The notes under the pieces: model-generated
The model's database searches: none
What the model was told of the DNA's origin: nothing
What the model saw: only the letters and a program-made list of their open reading frames with translations
Program-made: the position numbers and the translations under genes
DNA from: Asparagopsis taxiformis
Lineage: Eukaryota; Rhodophyta; Florideophyceae; Bonnemaisoniales; Bonnemaisoniaceae
Direction: 5' to 3'
NCBI GenBank assembly: GCA_030407315.1
Contig: JALQPE010002237.1
Span: 62,001 to 126,000, forward strand
DNA length: 64,000 nucleotides
In this document: piece after piece, positions 10,624 through 19,739 of the stretch
Layout of the letters: every line of letters starts with the position of its first letter
Position numbering within the stretch: position 1 is the stretch's first letter

Positions 10624-11577
10624 ATGCAGTCATCACCACTACTCACCAATCATGACAGCGATGATATTGAAGAAGATAACGGAAACGTGCAAAACCTTTC
10701 TGAAGCTTTGGAAGTCGTACCGGGGATAGAGATGCAATCTCGTTGCCTTCCGCTTCCACCTACTTCTGTTTCTCGGTTTCCAGGCCGAAATGGATCTGTA
10801 GGCACAGGAAGCCAGAGATCTACAAGAGAAGTTTACAATCGAATGTATGCACAGTTTGTTGGGAATGAATACAATGAGGACTACCCCATCTCAAGACAGA
10901 TGGTGATAGAGTGCGCGGAGATATGTAGAACGTACTTGTATATTGAGCGTGGGCTGGAGCCTGGGCGGTACACGTGGAAACAGCTCCGTGGATCACACAG
11001 TCAAGCTCTCTATGAGTTGCGGCGAACATTAGAGAGGACATTCAAGGAGTTGACCCTTGCTAAAGGCTATTGGGCAGCAAATCACCTCGTTAAAGGAGTT
11101 CTTCGACGCGACAAAAGACGTTTCCCTAGCAGCACAGAAGAGGGGGTATTTCGGCGTTCAGAACCACGAACAATTGAAAATGGCGACATCCAAGCAGCTT
11201 CTATTCCTGGAACATCGAATAGCAATATGCAAGTACAGTCGAGATGTCACACAGTCACAAGACAAGAAAACATTGAGACTTCTTCACATGCAAATGGATT
11301 GACTTCGCCATTGAATAGTCCTGTCGGTTTTCCTCAAAGATGTATCACTCGCTCTGCTAATCCTGCTACAAGGCATACTAATGTTGTTCTTTTCGAACCT
11401 CAGACTTCTGATCGATCGGCTGTACGAAGAGGTGCAGAACTGAACAACCATACACGGAATGGTGGAAGCAATAACACCAGGAGGGGAAGGGGGAGGGTAA
11501 AAGTACGAGGTGGACTTAGCCGAGATGGTATTTACCGTCGGAATAGACAGGTTCGAAAAGTTACCGGTCGCCCTTAG
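10624..11577 (+). CDS. unknown 317-aa protein with basic tail
   Basis: A single frame from ATG, with a TATA-like box about 80 bp upstream. Residues about 65-150 look structured (STREVYNRMYAQFVGNEY, ECAEICRTYLYIERGL, LRRTLERTFKEL) and mostly helical; the rest is Ser/Thr/Asn-rich. The last 40 residues are Arg/Gly-rich (NNTRRGRGRVKVRGG), as in many RNA- or DNA-binding tails. I do not recognise the family. Its place next to the transposase gene, with which it shares a divergent promoter region, suggests an accessory DNA-binding protein of the same element, but this is inference only. Confidence 0.6.
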   Translation: MQSSPLLTNHDSDDIEEDNGNVQNLSEALEVVPGIEMQSRCLPLPPTSVSRFPGRNGSVGTGSQRSTREVYNRMYAQFVGNEYNEDYPISRQMVIECAEICRTYLYIERGLEPGRYTWKQLRGSHSQALYELRRTLERTFKELTLAKGYWAANHLVKGVLRRDKRRFPSSTEEGVFRRSEPRTIENGDIQAASIPGTSNSNMQVQSRCHTVTRQENIETSSHANGLTSPLNSPVGFPQRCITRSANPATRHTNVVLFEPQTSDRSAVRRGAELNNHTRNGGSNNTRRGRGRVKVRGGLSRDGIYRRNRQVRKVTGRP

Positions 11578-11618
11578 CGAGCAGAAGTTCGCTGAAATAG
11601 TTAATACACAGAAAACAG

Positions 11619-11840
11619 TTATTTTGAAGTTTGGTTGCAAACATTATTGCTGTTTTGGGGTAAACTATAGATATATGGCTCAACCCAGGGTACGATTACT
11701 GGATTACTTGAGGTAAATGTATCCACCATTGCCTTTATCGTTCCGAAGTTTGAAATATCTTCTGCGTGTCTTGGAATCCCAATCTTGATCAAGGTGTAAT
11801 TAACATCTCTACCACTACCGTTTTCAGCCCAGAACACCAC
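11619..11840 (-). pseudogene. gene fragment, copy 1
   Basis: The minus strand reads VFWAENGSGRDVNY, then IKIGIPRHAEDISNFGTI, and a weaker version of the same stretch recurs at 12328-12450. About 40 bp are nearly identical (ATATCTTCTGCGTGTCTTG in both). Looks like the tail of a duplicated, decayed gene. Family not recognised. Confidence 0.35.
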
Positions 11841-12327
11841 TTGAAACCTGGAGACAAAAGAACTAAAGAACGCAGGTTTACTGCAAGGTTTGCGGGAAGT
11901 TCACCTGGCCAAACCTGGGGGTAGGAGTACTGAGAGTACTGTAGTCCTTCAGGTGTAACCCTGCCTGCGCATGTAGCAAATGGCATCCAGGGTGCCCGGG
12001 TGACTAGAAAGCCTACAAGGTGAGCGGGATAGAGGGATGGATTCCAACGGAAAAGAGGACCGGTGAATGGGGGGGAAGCACGATGTAGGTCGGTTCGTGG
12101 GATCTAGGAGGCGAGTCTGCTTCCTCTGTGACCTGGCGTCAGCGCCCCGGTGCTGCTTGGCGACTATCTGTGTCCTGTTATTGTCGCCGTCGATATCTGG
12201 CATTCTAACTGCAGCCGTGGCTCAAGCAGTCCAAGCCCCGGTACGGGGAATGCCCCTCCAATTTTGGGTTGCATACTGTACCTGATACAGAAAGAGGCCC
12301 CGACAAATAGTCATCGTGCCTGCACTA
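11841..12327. other. GC-richer spacer between gene-fragment copies
   Basis: More GC-rich than its surroundings, with GAGTACTGAGAGTACTG near 11927-11943. It separates two diverged copies of one sequence, so it may be an insertion. No coding signal. Confidence 0.3.
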
Positions 12328-12450
12328 TCGTTTCGATGTTAAAATATCTTCTGCGTGTCTTGAAATTCTATTTCAAAGTAAATATTGCAGCTAATTTGGA
12401 ACACCAATTTGAAATATTTGAGTCTCAGCCCAAACCGTTCTGTTCGAAAA
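12328..12450 (-). pseudogene. gene fragment, copy 2 (decayed)
   Basis: Diverged duplicate of 11737-11840, with stops in every frame; the RHAEDI stretch is still readable. Confidence 0.35.
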
Positions 12451-12815
12451 ATCTGTTTACGGGATGGCACATATAGATCAATGTAAGGTTTTATATAAAT
12501 GGTTAAGCTTACAGTTGTGGGTAGTAAATTGTGCGAGAGGTTTTGAATAAGAGAAAATTTTTCAAAACAGCCTATCTGTTGTTCATCTTACGGGCATCTG
12601 CCGAAACTGAGCCATTCCAACGAGCAGGAATGAGATAGGCATCCGATTCAGCGAACATCTACCGTACATCAACCGCGGTGGTAGAGTTAAATTGGCTTCA
12701 TAGGACTATCTTCCGTCTATCGACGTTTCAATGCATACAAGCTGATGAAATTTTAATTCTCACATCTGTCGCACCATTGTACATCAGGCAGTAATCATTT
12801 CAAAATCGCTGTTCA
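12451..12815. other. intergenic, lost end of methyltransferase gene
   Basis: No gene. The 3' part of the methyltransferase gene, which in the relative at 58-61 kb encodes the SAM-binding motif, should lie here on the minus strand, but no frame resembles it. Confidence 0.5.
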
Positions 12816-15177
12816 TCAGACTTGTATCATTCGGCTATCTTCATGTCTTACTGGGTAATCCACCATATCGTACGCAGCCATACCCTTCCCCCGCTTATAC
12901 GCATGGATAACGAAATCGTGCATATTATGCAGTGTGCACGTTTTCGTCGATGGATTGGACGTAAAGCTGTGTGGTCGGCGAGATAGCACGACTGGAACAC
13001 TGTCCACAATCATCTTGCCAGGCTCGGCATTTCTGATTGCATCCATCCATGCCACTAGTTGGCGCACGCTGGAATAGATCAGAGCATGACTGCCAGGCCG
13101 AAGAACTCGAACTATTTCACACGCAACACTCGCCAACTCTTCCGGCTCCAGAATATCGTACTTCGAGTTTTCTCTGCCGCCTTCCCGCCTCGTGTTGAAT
13201 GGAGGATCAGTGAGCACAAGCTGAACACTGTCCTCCAACACGCCATCTTCCAGGAAACTAATTTTGTCCTCCACCTCTTTGGCTACATCAGTGGCGTCAC
13301 AATTCACAGTGTGAATGTAACGCCCCATCACAGCTTCCAGCTTGGTCACATATTCTGGCTTGGTTTCCTTTCCGACGTCAACGAGCGGTGCTTCTGTAGG
13401 CGATACAGTGTCAACCTCCATAGCGTCATCCTCGGCCGCACCTTCTCTTGTTGCTGTTTCGCTAGCAACCGCCGCATTATCGTCCTCTCCACCACCGCGC
13501 TCCAGCCTAGCCTTCTTCCTCTGTGGCTCCAGACTATCCTCTTCTATATCCTCGCTGCCATTGTTTGGCACTGCTGCGGATATTTCCATCTGCGCAGGTG
13601 CACCTTCAAGGATGCCAGGCTCGGGCGTATCCTCAAGACTGTGCAACTCATCCATGGTCAGAGGAAGCTTTCGTTGCTCTCGGGTTCGCAATAACCAAGC
13701 CTTCAGCCTCCTCTGACCATCCAGGGCATGAGACGTGTTCAACCTGGCTCGCATGAACGAGTTCAAGCCGAACTTTTCAGGAGTGTCGAAAAGCAAGCTC
13801 GAAGTCTCTGCATCAGCTGACCACGCTCGGCGAACACATTCACCTCAGTGACACATTGGCGTATCGACAGCAGGAAGGCGCTTGTCAATGATCGCAGCCT
13901 TGCATCCACAGCCACTGGAAGGTCGGCACAGAACCCGTTTTCACTGTCTACAGTTTTCGGGACAATGGTCAGGTTTTTCCGATGCTCCTCGACCGCACAG
14001 CCATCAGACCGATTCGGGAGTGACCTGAAGCAAAGGCTCGCGGGATCGAATACCATGAACGGCCAGCACATCGATTCAACATCCTCATACCCCAACACTC
14101 TTGCCCCGGTATCCCACGCAGCTAACACACGGTCGACAACAAATCCAAGCTGGTTGGCTTGCGCACTGGATGTTGCAATTCCAACCATTCCACCACCACC
14201 AATGGCCCCGGATGTGGCTCTGGCCCGCCTAGATGGCACACTGCCCATCTCCTTACTGCGAATAGCCAAGATACACTGGCACATCATAACCATCAGCCTC
14301 CTGAACCGCTTCTGGCTAGCCTGCAAAGAATCTTGCATGTCGGATGTAGCGCCGTCCAGAAAGTACCTGCTCGAAAGCAGTTCACGGTTCAGTGGAGAGG
14401 ACAATTCTCCGCGGGTGTCTTGCCAAACATTTCGACGGCACGAGAACTAGTCACCCCCACCTGTTTCGGAAACTCAACCATCCTCGGAGAATCACCCATC
14501 TCTGCATTGAGTCCCCATGCATGACAAAACATTTGCCACAGACGCAAATCAATCGCACTCGAATCTTCTGCTCGGTGATACGGCCGAAGCACAGCCAGAA
14601 TAGACATGCATGAGCTGTACTGCGGTTTACCACTCAGGCTTGAAGCAATTTGGCCGCTTGGATCGCAGGATTTGATCCAGCCCAACACATCAGCCATCCT
14701 CACAGACGAAATATGAGCGTACTTGTCCTTTCCGTTTTGGACCCAGTACTCGTCTCTGAGATCAACGGCGATCATCAGATACTCAACAAACATCATGCGC
14801 CTTTGCAGGCCTGCAATGTCGTTGGATGTCATCGCTCTCACACGGTCCAGCACAACAGCAGTACTGCTGTTGGTGTCCGCCACGATAGACTCTTCTCGCA
14901 TAGGAATCGTAACGCCAGGAGGAAAGACGCCCTTCTCCATTCCACGTACAATTGCCATGCAGCGGTGCGCTCCATCCAATATCTCCAGAACGCCTTCTCG
15001 AAACCTGCCAGTCACGGGATGAGCTGTGTCATAACCGCTGTTGCGAATGCTCTCCATGAGCGCTTCCACATGACTTGCATCAACATCGCGAATCGATACG
15101 AATTTGCTGACTTGATTGGGGTCGATGAACACCCATCCGTCGTGCTTTTCACCGTGATTGTGGAACGTTCCTTCCAT
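12816..15177 (-). pseudogene. ParB-like / beta-class DNA methyltransferase, broken
   Basis: Three overlapping minus-strand frames (15177-14389, about 14404-13763, about 13796-12816) join into one protein of about 785 aa by two single-base shifts, near 14404 and 13790. The first part is ParB-like: a VEALMESIRNSGYD helix, then EILDGAHRCMAI (about residues 65-76), matching the ParB DGxHR box. The middle part resembles the middle of the 58-61 kb gene. The last part has LTDPPFN (13197-13208), the catalytic motif IV of N6-adenine (or N4-cytosine) methyltransferases, followed by a LRPGSHALIYSS strand. In the beta class the SAM motif follows motif IV; it is absent here, so the gene is truncated as well as frameshifted. 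An acidic, Ala/Glu-rich linker precedes the methylase part. If intact it would methylate DNA, with ParB giving DNA or nucleotide binding. Probably inactive. Confidence 0.75.
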
Positions 15178-15689
15178 GGCGAACAAAGGTAGAGTTTTTA
15201 AGAAAGGGATAGTTGGTTGCTGCTTGACCAGGGTGGCGCAAAGCAGAAGTTGGTTGTTTAAAACAAAGTGTCAGCGAGTGGTAGCACTTCGGTGGCTGTT
15301 TCCTTTCCACCCCTGTCCGAACCTTTACAAGATAACTACATCGACTGTTAGCTCAATAATCAATGTAATACTAAAGTAATACTCAAAATATTTTTCCATG
15401 CAATTTATTGGGCCCCGTAACATCTCTAAACGTATCTTTGTAGTCCAATCGTATGCATCCGACATTCACTTCTAGAACGATTATTCACATCAATTTTATG
15501 CTGCAATCAGTTCATGGCAGACATCATCCACACTGACGTGTCAATTTTGTCAATTGTCCATTCTATTTCTACACCACCTAAACATCTCTTCTCGACCTTT
15601 CCAATCCTCCTAGTATATACTACTCTTTAGCAGAAGGTAACGGTTAGGCTTTCACTAATACAACAATTCTATCCCATAGCTATCCCAAC
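15178..15689. promoter_or_regulatory. shared promoter region of divergent genes
   Basis: 512 bp between the ATG of the methyltransferase gene (minus) and the ATG of the 453-aa gene (plus). AT-rich around 15330-15620, with TATA-like TATATAC near 15613. A bidirectional promoter is likely from layout. Confidence 0.4.
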
Positions 15690-17051
15690 ATGCTTCCTCT
15701 CGCTCCAAACGACGTTATAGAAGTTCAATGGGAACTTCGGCCGTTTGGGAGGAAACGAAAAATTGTGTGGTGGTCTGCAATCGTCAAGGAAATTACTCAG
15801 GTCAAGACTGAAACAGACCCATTCCTCCATGCATTGCTCGAATACAAAGCTGAATATGGTTTCGACTCTACCCTTTCTCAAGTCAAGATTTCAGATCGTA
15901 ACGAGCTCGTCGACAAGGATTCCGGAAGGGTTCTCCCGTGGCGAAGTGGTGAGCTTCGCAGTATGGACTCACCTCCATCCCCAGCAGAGAGAGACCCAGA
16001 CTACGGCATTGACCACACTCGCCACCGCCACCGCGGCATCCTTCAAGATTGCACTGCGGATCAAATGAAGAAGACCGTAGCAGAAATGCTGGCAAGATTG
16101 GAAAAGCTGGAGTCAGCTGCCAAACATCCTCTTCCCCCTCCATTCGATTCCAACAGTTCCATGACCTCCTCTGCTCTGACTGTATGTAGCATTCTGTTTC
16201 AGAAGCTTGGTGTGTACACAGACAAGCCCCTCTCCCTCCGGATGACGAAATCCGAGCACTCCAGGGGAATGCGACAAACATCGCAAGAAGAAATCAGAGT
16301 ACAGGCCGACTGCTCCCTTGCTCAATTCCGCACTATTGCCATTCAATGCAAGGCGAAAGAGAATCGTGACGTTCTCTTCCAGCCGTCCTTTGAGGACATC
16401 ACCTTTCCCTCTGGAAATGAGTCGGATCTTTCCATCATTTTCCCCACCTTTCAGGCACTATGTGACTCCATAGGTACCTCGCAACACGGGTTCCAGAAAA
16501 TATTGGTGAAGAGCAGGGCGGAACGCGATGGAGGCAGCTCATCGATTGTCCGAATTTTAGGAAATCTAGTCGACGTTGATTGCTCTCATGATGCTCCTTC
16601 TTCCGCATTTCTCGTCGGCTCATCTGCTTACGTCCTGTCCAGCCCAGACCAACGTATGACAGTTCTTTGCAGAGACTCCTACGAGTTTGACCACGTCAAC
16701 AATACATTTTTACATCCCCTATGTCTTAGCCAACTATCACAGTCTAGCATCGTGGACTCTTTCCACCTACGTGATAAGGCTACTGTTACCTATGGAGCAA
16801 CGTTTTCGTTACTGTGGAGACGTATTCAGCGCCGAGCTTGTTACAGCACTTTCCAGCCTCTATCAACCGCAGAGACGTTTGGTACACTACATCTACGCTT
16901 ACCTTGCTGTATTTTCAGTGGTACTACTACATGCCAGGAGCTTGAAGACATTGGCTATGAGGCTATCTCTCGTCTTGGCTTCAATGCGGATTCAGACAAT
17001 ACCCACCCTCGCTCTCCTCCACCTGCCAACTGCAGTCCTGAGCAAAAATAA
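15690..17051 (+). CDS. unknown 453-aa protein, Tudor/PWWP-like start
   Basis: A single frame from ATG. Residues about 8-65 (VIEVQWELRPFGRKRKIVWWSAIVKEI, shown here only as landmarks VQWE, VWWSAIV, then LEYKAEYGF) look like a small beta-barrel of the Tudor/agenet/PWWP kind, which binds methylated histone or DNA-associated ligands. A short coiled coil follows (MKKTVAEMLARLEKLESA, about 125-142). The rest is unrecognised. It lies between the ParB-methyltransferase gene and the coiled-coil gene, on the opposite strand to both. A chromatin-reader next to a DNA methylase would make sense, but the Tudor-like call rests on pattern only. Unlike its neighbours, the frame is intact. Confidence 0.55.
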   Translation: MLPLAPNDVIEVQWELRPFGRKRKIVWWSAIVKEITQVKTETDPFLHALLEYKAEYGFDSTLSQVKISDRNELVDKDSGRVLPWRSGELRSMDSPPSPAERDPDYGIDHTRHRHRGILQDCTADQMKKTVAEMLARLEKLESAAKHPLPPPFDSNSSMTSSALTVCSILFQKLGVYTDKPLSLRMTKSEHSRGMRQTSQEEIRVQADCSLAQFRTIAIQCKAKENRDVLFQPSFEDITFPSGNESDLSIIFPTFQALCDSIGTSQHGFQKILVKSRAERDGGSSSIVRILGNLVDVDCSHDAPSSAFLVGSSAYVLSSPDQRMTVLCRDSYEFDHVNNTFLHPLCLSQLSQSSIVDSFHLRDKATVTYGATFSLLWRRIQRRACYSTFQPLSTAETFGTLHLRLPCCIFSGTTTCQELEDIGYEAISRLGFNADSDNTHPRSPPPANCSPEQK

Positions 17052-17326
17052 TAAAGTACATCTATCCGTAGTTATCCTGTTCCTGGGTATTTCATTCTAG
17101 AGCTCCTGTGGCCATCAATTTCTAGTAAAGACGGATACCCTCGCCCCTTCCTACTTCGACTATTCCACTACCTGTCTCTGCGCTATTCCTTCGACTTGAC
17201 ACTATCGTCTGACTGGTTTCCTGATGTCTCGTATCTATCTACTTCCATCTATTACAAAATTCAACTCAACAGAAATTTTATTTCTTCATTCTTCGTCTAC
17301 TATACCGAAACCGGTTTCATCCGATA

Positions 17327-18851
17327 CTACTCCCCTTCATTCTCGATTTCATCATCGACAAATACCTTCACATATTCTTCATCTCCTCCGTCCTCTTCCA
17401 TAGACCTGAAGCTCTCCTCCAGCACTGATTCCCCCCCATCGTCTACATTCAGTTCTTCATATCTATCACGCGATATAGTCAAAACCTCCTCATTCATAAA
17501 CCGACTACTCACCCGCTCCCCGGGAAGAAGCAGTTTCACTGCTTCATTGATTTCCCGGATTTGCGCTCCTCCCACCTCTGCTCCACTTTGAAATTTCAAA
17601 ATCGTTCGGAACCCGTATGCCAGTATGTAGATGAATTGCAAGGAGTATTCTGAACGTCGCAGGAACATGTTCCTATCAGAACATTGCGTGTAGGCGACTG
17701 CAAAGTTCAGTGCAACCTCTACTAAATTGATCCTCCTAGTCACAAACCTCTTGTCCGGTTCTCCAATTATTTGAACTTCGTACTCGACTTTGAATACCAT
17801 TTCTTTTCGCACAGCAATGAAGTCGCGAAGAATCTTCATATTCTTGTCATCCATTGCTGCGCGCTCCGCTGCATTCATTTTCCTCTGCGCCGAGTACAGA
17901 CTTGGAACTGACTCAATGTCCAGCCCACCGTCGTGCAAATGATGCTCCATGCGGACTGAACCTTGAAACCCACTGTATAGAACGAATCCAAGATCTCGGA
18001 TGAACCGGTTTCGCACATGATCTCTGGACTTGTTCATAAACCCGGTCACTGCCGTGAGTGCCGATTTCGTCACAGTGATGCCTACCTCCTTTCTGTGCAA
18101 CGGCCCATTGTCACCAACCTTTCTTCGCTTCTGCTTTCGAGCGGCCCCATCACTTGCCTCGGACGTCCCATGCATTCCATCCATGCGAGCAGAGTCCGTT
18201 CCGCGAATTGTCTCCTCAATGGTCCCGGTAGTCACATACCCCGCGCCCTCCACCGTTCGATACCTTCCGACGTTCCATTGGAGCTGGAACGGTCTCCTCC
18301 CTCTCTGAAAGAATTGTTTTGACACGTATTCTTGATTAAAGAGGTCACAACTTGGCAGCGCAATTCAATGTGGTTCCGGCCGGCAAGCGTCCTATTGAAC
18401 ACATCCTTTCGCTCATTGCTCTGCCTGGCGAACATCAGCGTATTGATTAGCTGGCATCCGTTGAAATGCCTATCCCTCTTATCCACCATTGCCTTCGTGT
18501 ACGTTGGAACAACAGCACACAGCACAGCACACACCATTTCGAACGTGAACGATTTCTCCGCATCCTGCGCAATGCGGAGACGTTCCCTGTCCTTCTCAGA
18601 GGCGATCTTCTTCGGATGTCCTTGTCCCTGGCTCAGAAGCCCATCGACGATGCCCTTGACCTCCTGCATATCGGTGTTTAGCATGGAGACAGTCTTGGCG
18701 ACATTCCGAGAGTCTCGCGTAATTGAATGGTGCTCTTCTCGACGGCATCCATTTTATCACTCAGGGCTTTCAGCTCTGCAGTGATGTTCGAAAAGCCCTC
18801 ACGCGTTATTTCGGAAAATGCAGCGATGCTCACGGAGGTTTCGGGATTCAT
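17327..18851 (-). pseudogene. coiled-coil module protein X, frameshifted
   Basis: Minus-strand frames join from ATG at 18851: a coiled-coil start (FSEITREGFSNITAELKALS), a shift near 18710, then a 150-aa frame from about 18700 to 18340 (VCAVLCAVVPTYTKAMVDKR), another shift near 18330, then a long frame to 17327 with a nuclear-signal-like RKQKRRK and an acidic C-terminus. Total about 500 aa. Part of it, VTGFMNKSRDHVRNRFIRDL (near 18060), resembles SDVMSARKRNARDRLFGSL at about 63460-63520, so it seems related to gene Y at 62135-64000. Both relatives adjoin a DNA methyltransferase gene. Function unknown; possibly a DNA-binding or element-maintenance protein. Two shifts suggest a pseudogene, unless they are sequence errors. 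Confidence 0.5.
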
Positions 18852-19385
18852 GTTGAACTTGCAATTGGAGTTTGCTAAAAGGAGAAGTGCTTTGAAGGAA
18901 GGGTGTCACGCTTAGTACAGCAGTGTTGTAGCAAATATCATTCCAGTGGATGCATCCATCCTGTTCTACTCTACATAATAATAATGCTTCCCAGTGCTCC
19001 GTAACGGTTATTTTTCATAATTTAGTGGTGGATGGTGCGTATTCTTTCCTTTGCCACCACCCACGTCCTGTGCATACCACACCTCGCTACCAGACTGACG
19101 TCTCCTACTCGACACTTTCAATGCAAAAATAGATAGGTATAATTTGAAATGCTAAACTCAACATAATATAGTCTACTCTGTACATTCTCTCCTTACGGTG
19201 AGACAAACCAGATATGTTCAATCTTCCCAATCTTTCATTCTACGTCCTATTCAACATCTAGCTTCCCTGCACCCAACTATCTGTAAAGCACCATCACAAT
19301 TACTATAGTCTCATACCACACACCATTCCAATATTTACCTTCACACCAACACTATGCTCCATATTTCCTCTCAAGTCCACTCCAC
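18852..19385. other. intergenic
   Basis: No gene, no clear repeat. AT-rich, possibly the promoter of the coiled-coil gene at its left end. Confidence 0.4.
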
Positions 19386-19735
19386 CAGACAGTGTTGTGA
19401 ACCAATGCACGGTACTACCCGCAGACAATACAATTTGCTATCTACACTACTGTCTACAGATTTCCCCAGACAGTGCAATAATACAATACAATGCACTGCC
19501 TCAGACAGTAAAATGTACTGTCTGCACATACTGTCTGGCGGCAACACTTCCGGACAGTAAAATTTACTGTTCTGGACAGTAAATTTTACTGTTTTTGGTA
19601 CTGTCCAAATTTCGTGCCAGTTTATGCTGCAGCAGTATTCTGAAATTTCCAGACAGTAAATTTTACTGTCTCCGCGCACTGTCTTGGCCAAACAGTAATT
19701 TTTACTGTCTCAGACAGTAAATTTACTGTCTTTTT
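19386..19735. repeat. array of GACAGTAAATTTACTGTC palindromes
   Basis: About 350 bp dense in GACAGT/ACTGTC half-sites, many arranged as palindromes. Best copies: 19712-19731 (perfect, 20 bp), 19651-19671 (perfect with one central base), 19503-19523, about 19552-19572, about 19574-19594 and about 19691-19710. A larger CAGTGCA...TGCACTG pair is near 19471-19498. The array stops right where chromovirus sequence begins. Even copies differ in the centre, so this is not a simple microsatellite. Confidence 0.8.
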
Positions 19736-19739
19736 CCAT

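Noticed and set aside
12816..15177. Introns instead of frameshifts in the ParB-methyltransferase gene
   Set aside because: The frames overlap and continue at the same place with one base difference; there is no room for an intron.
19386..19735. CRISPR-like array
   Set aside because: Units are palindromes of irregular spacing without unique spacers of constant length, and the setting is eukaryotic.
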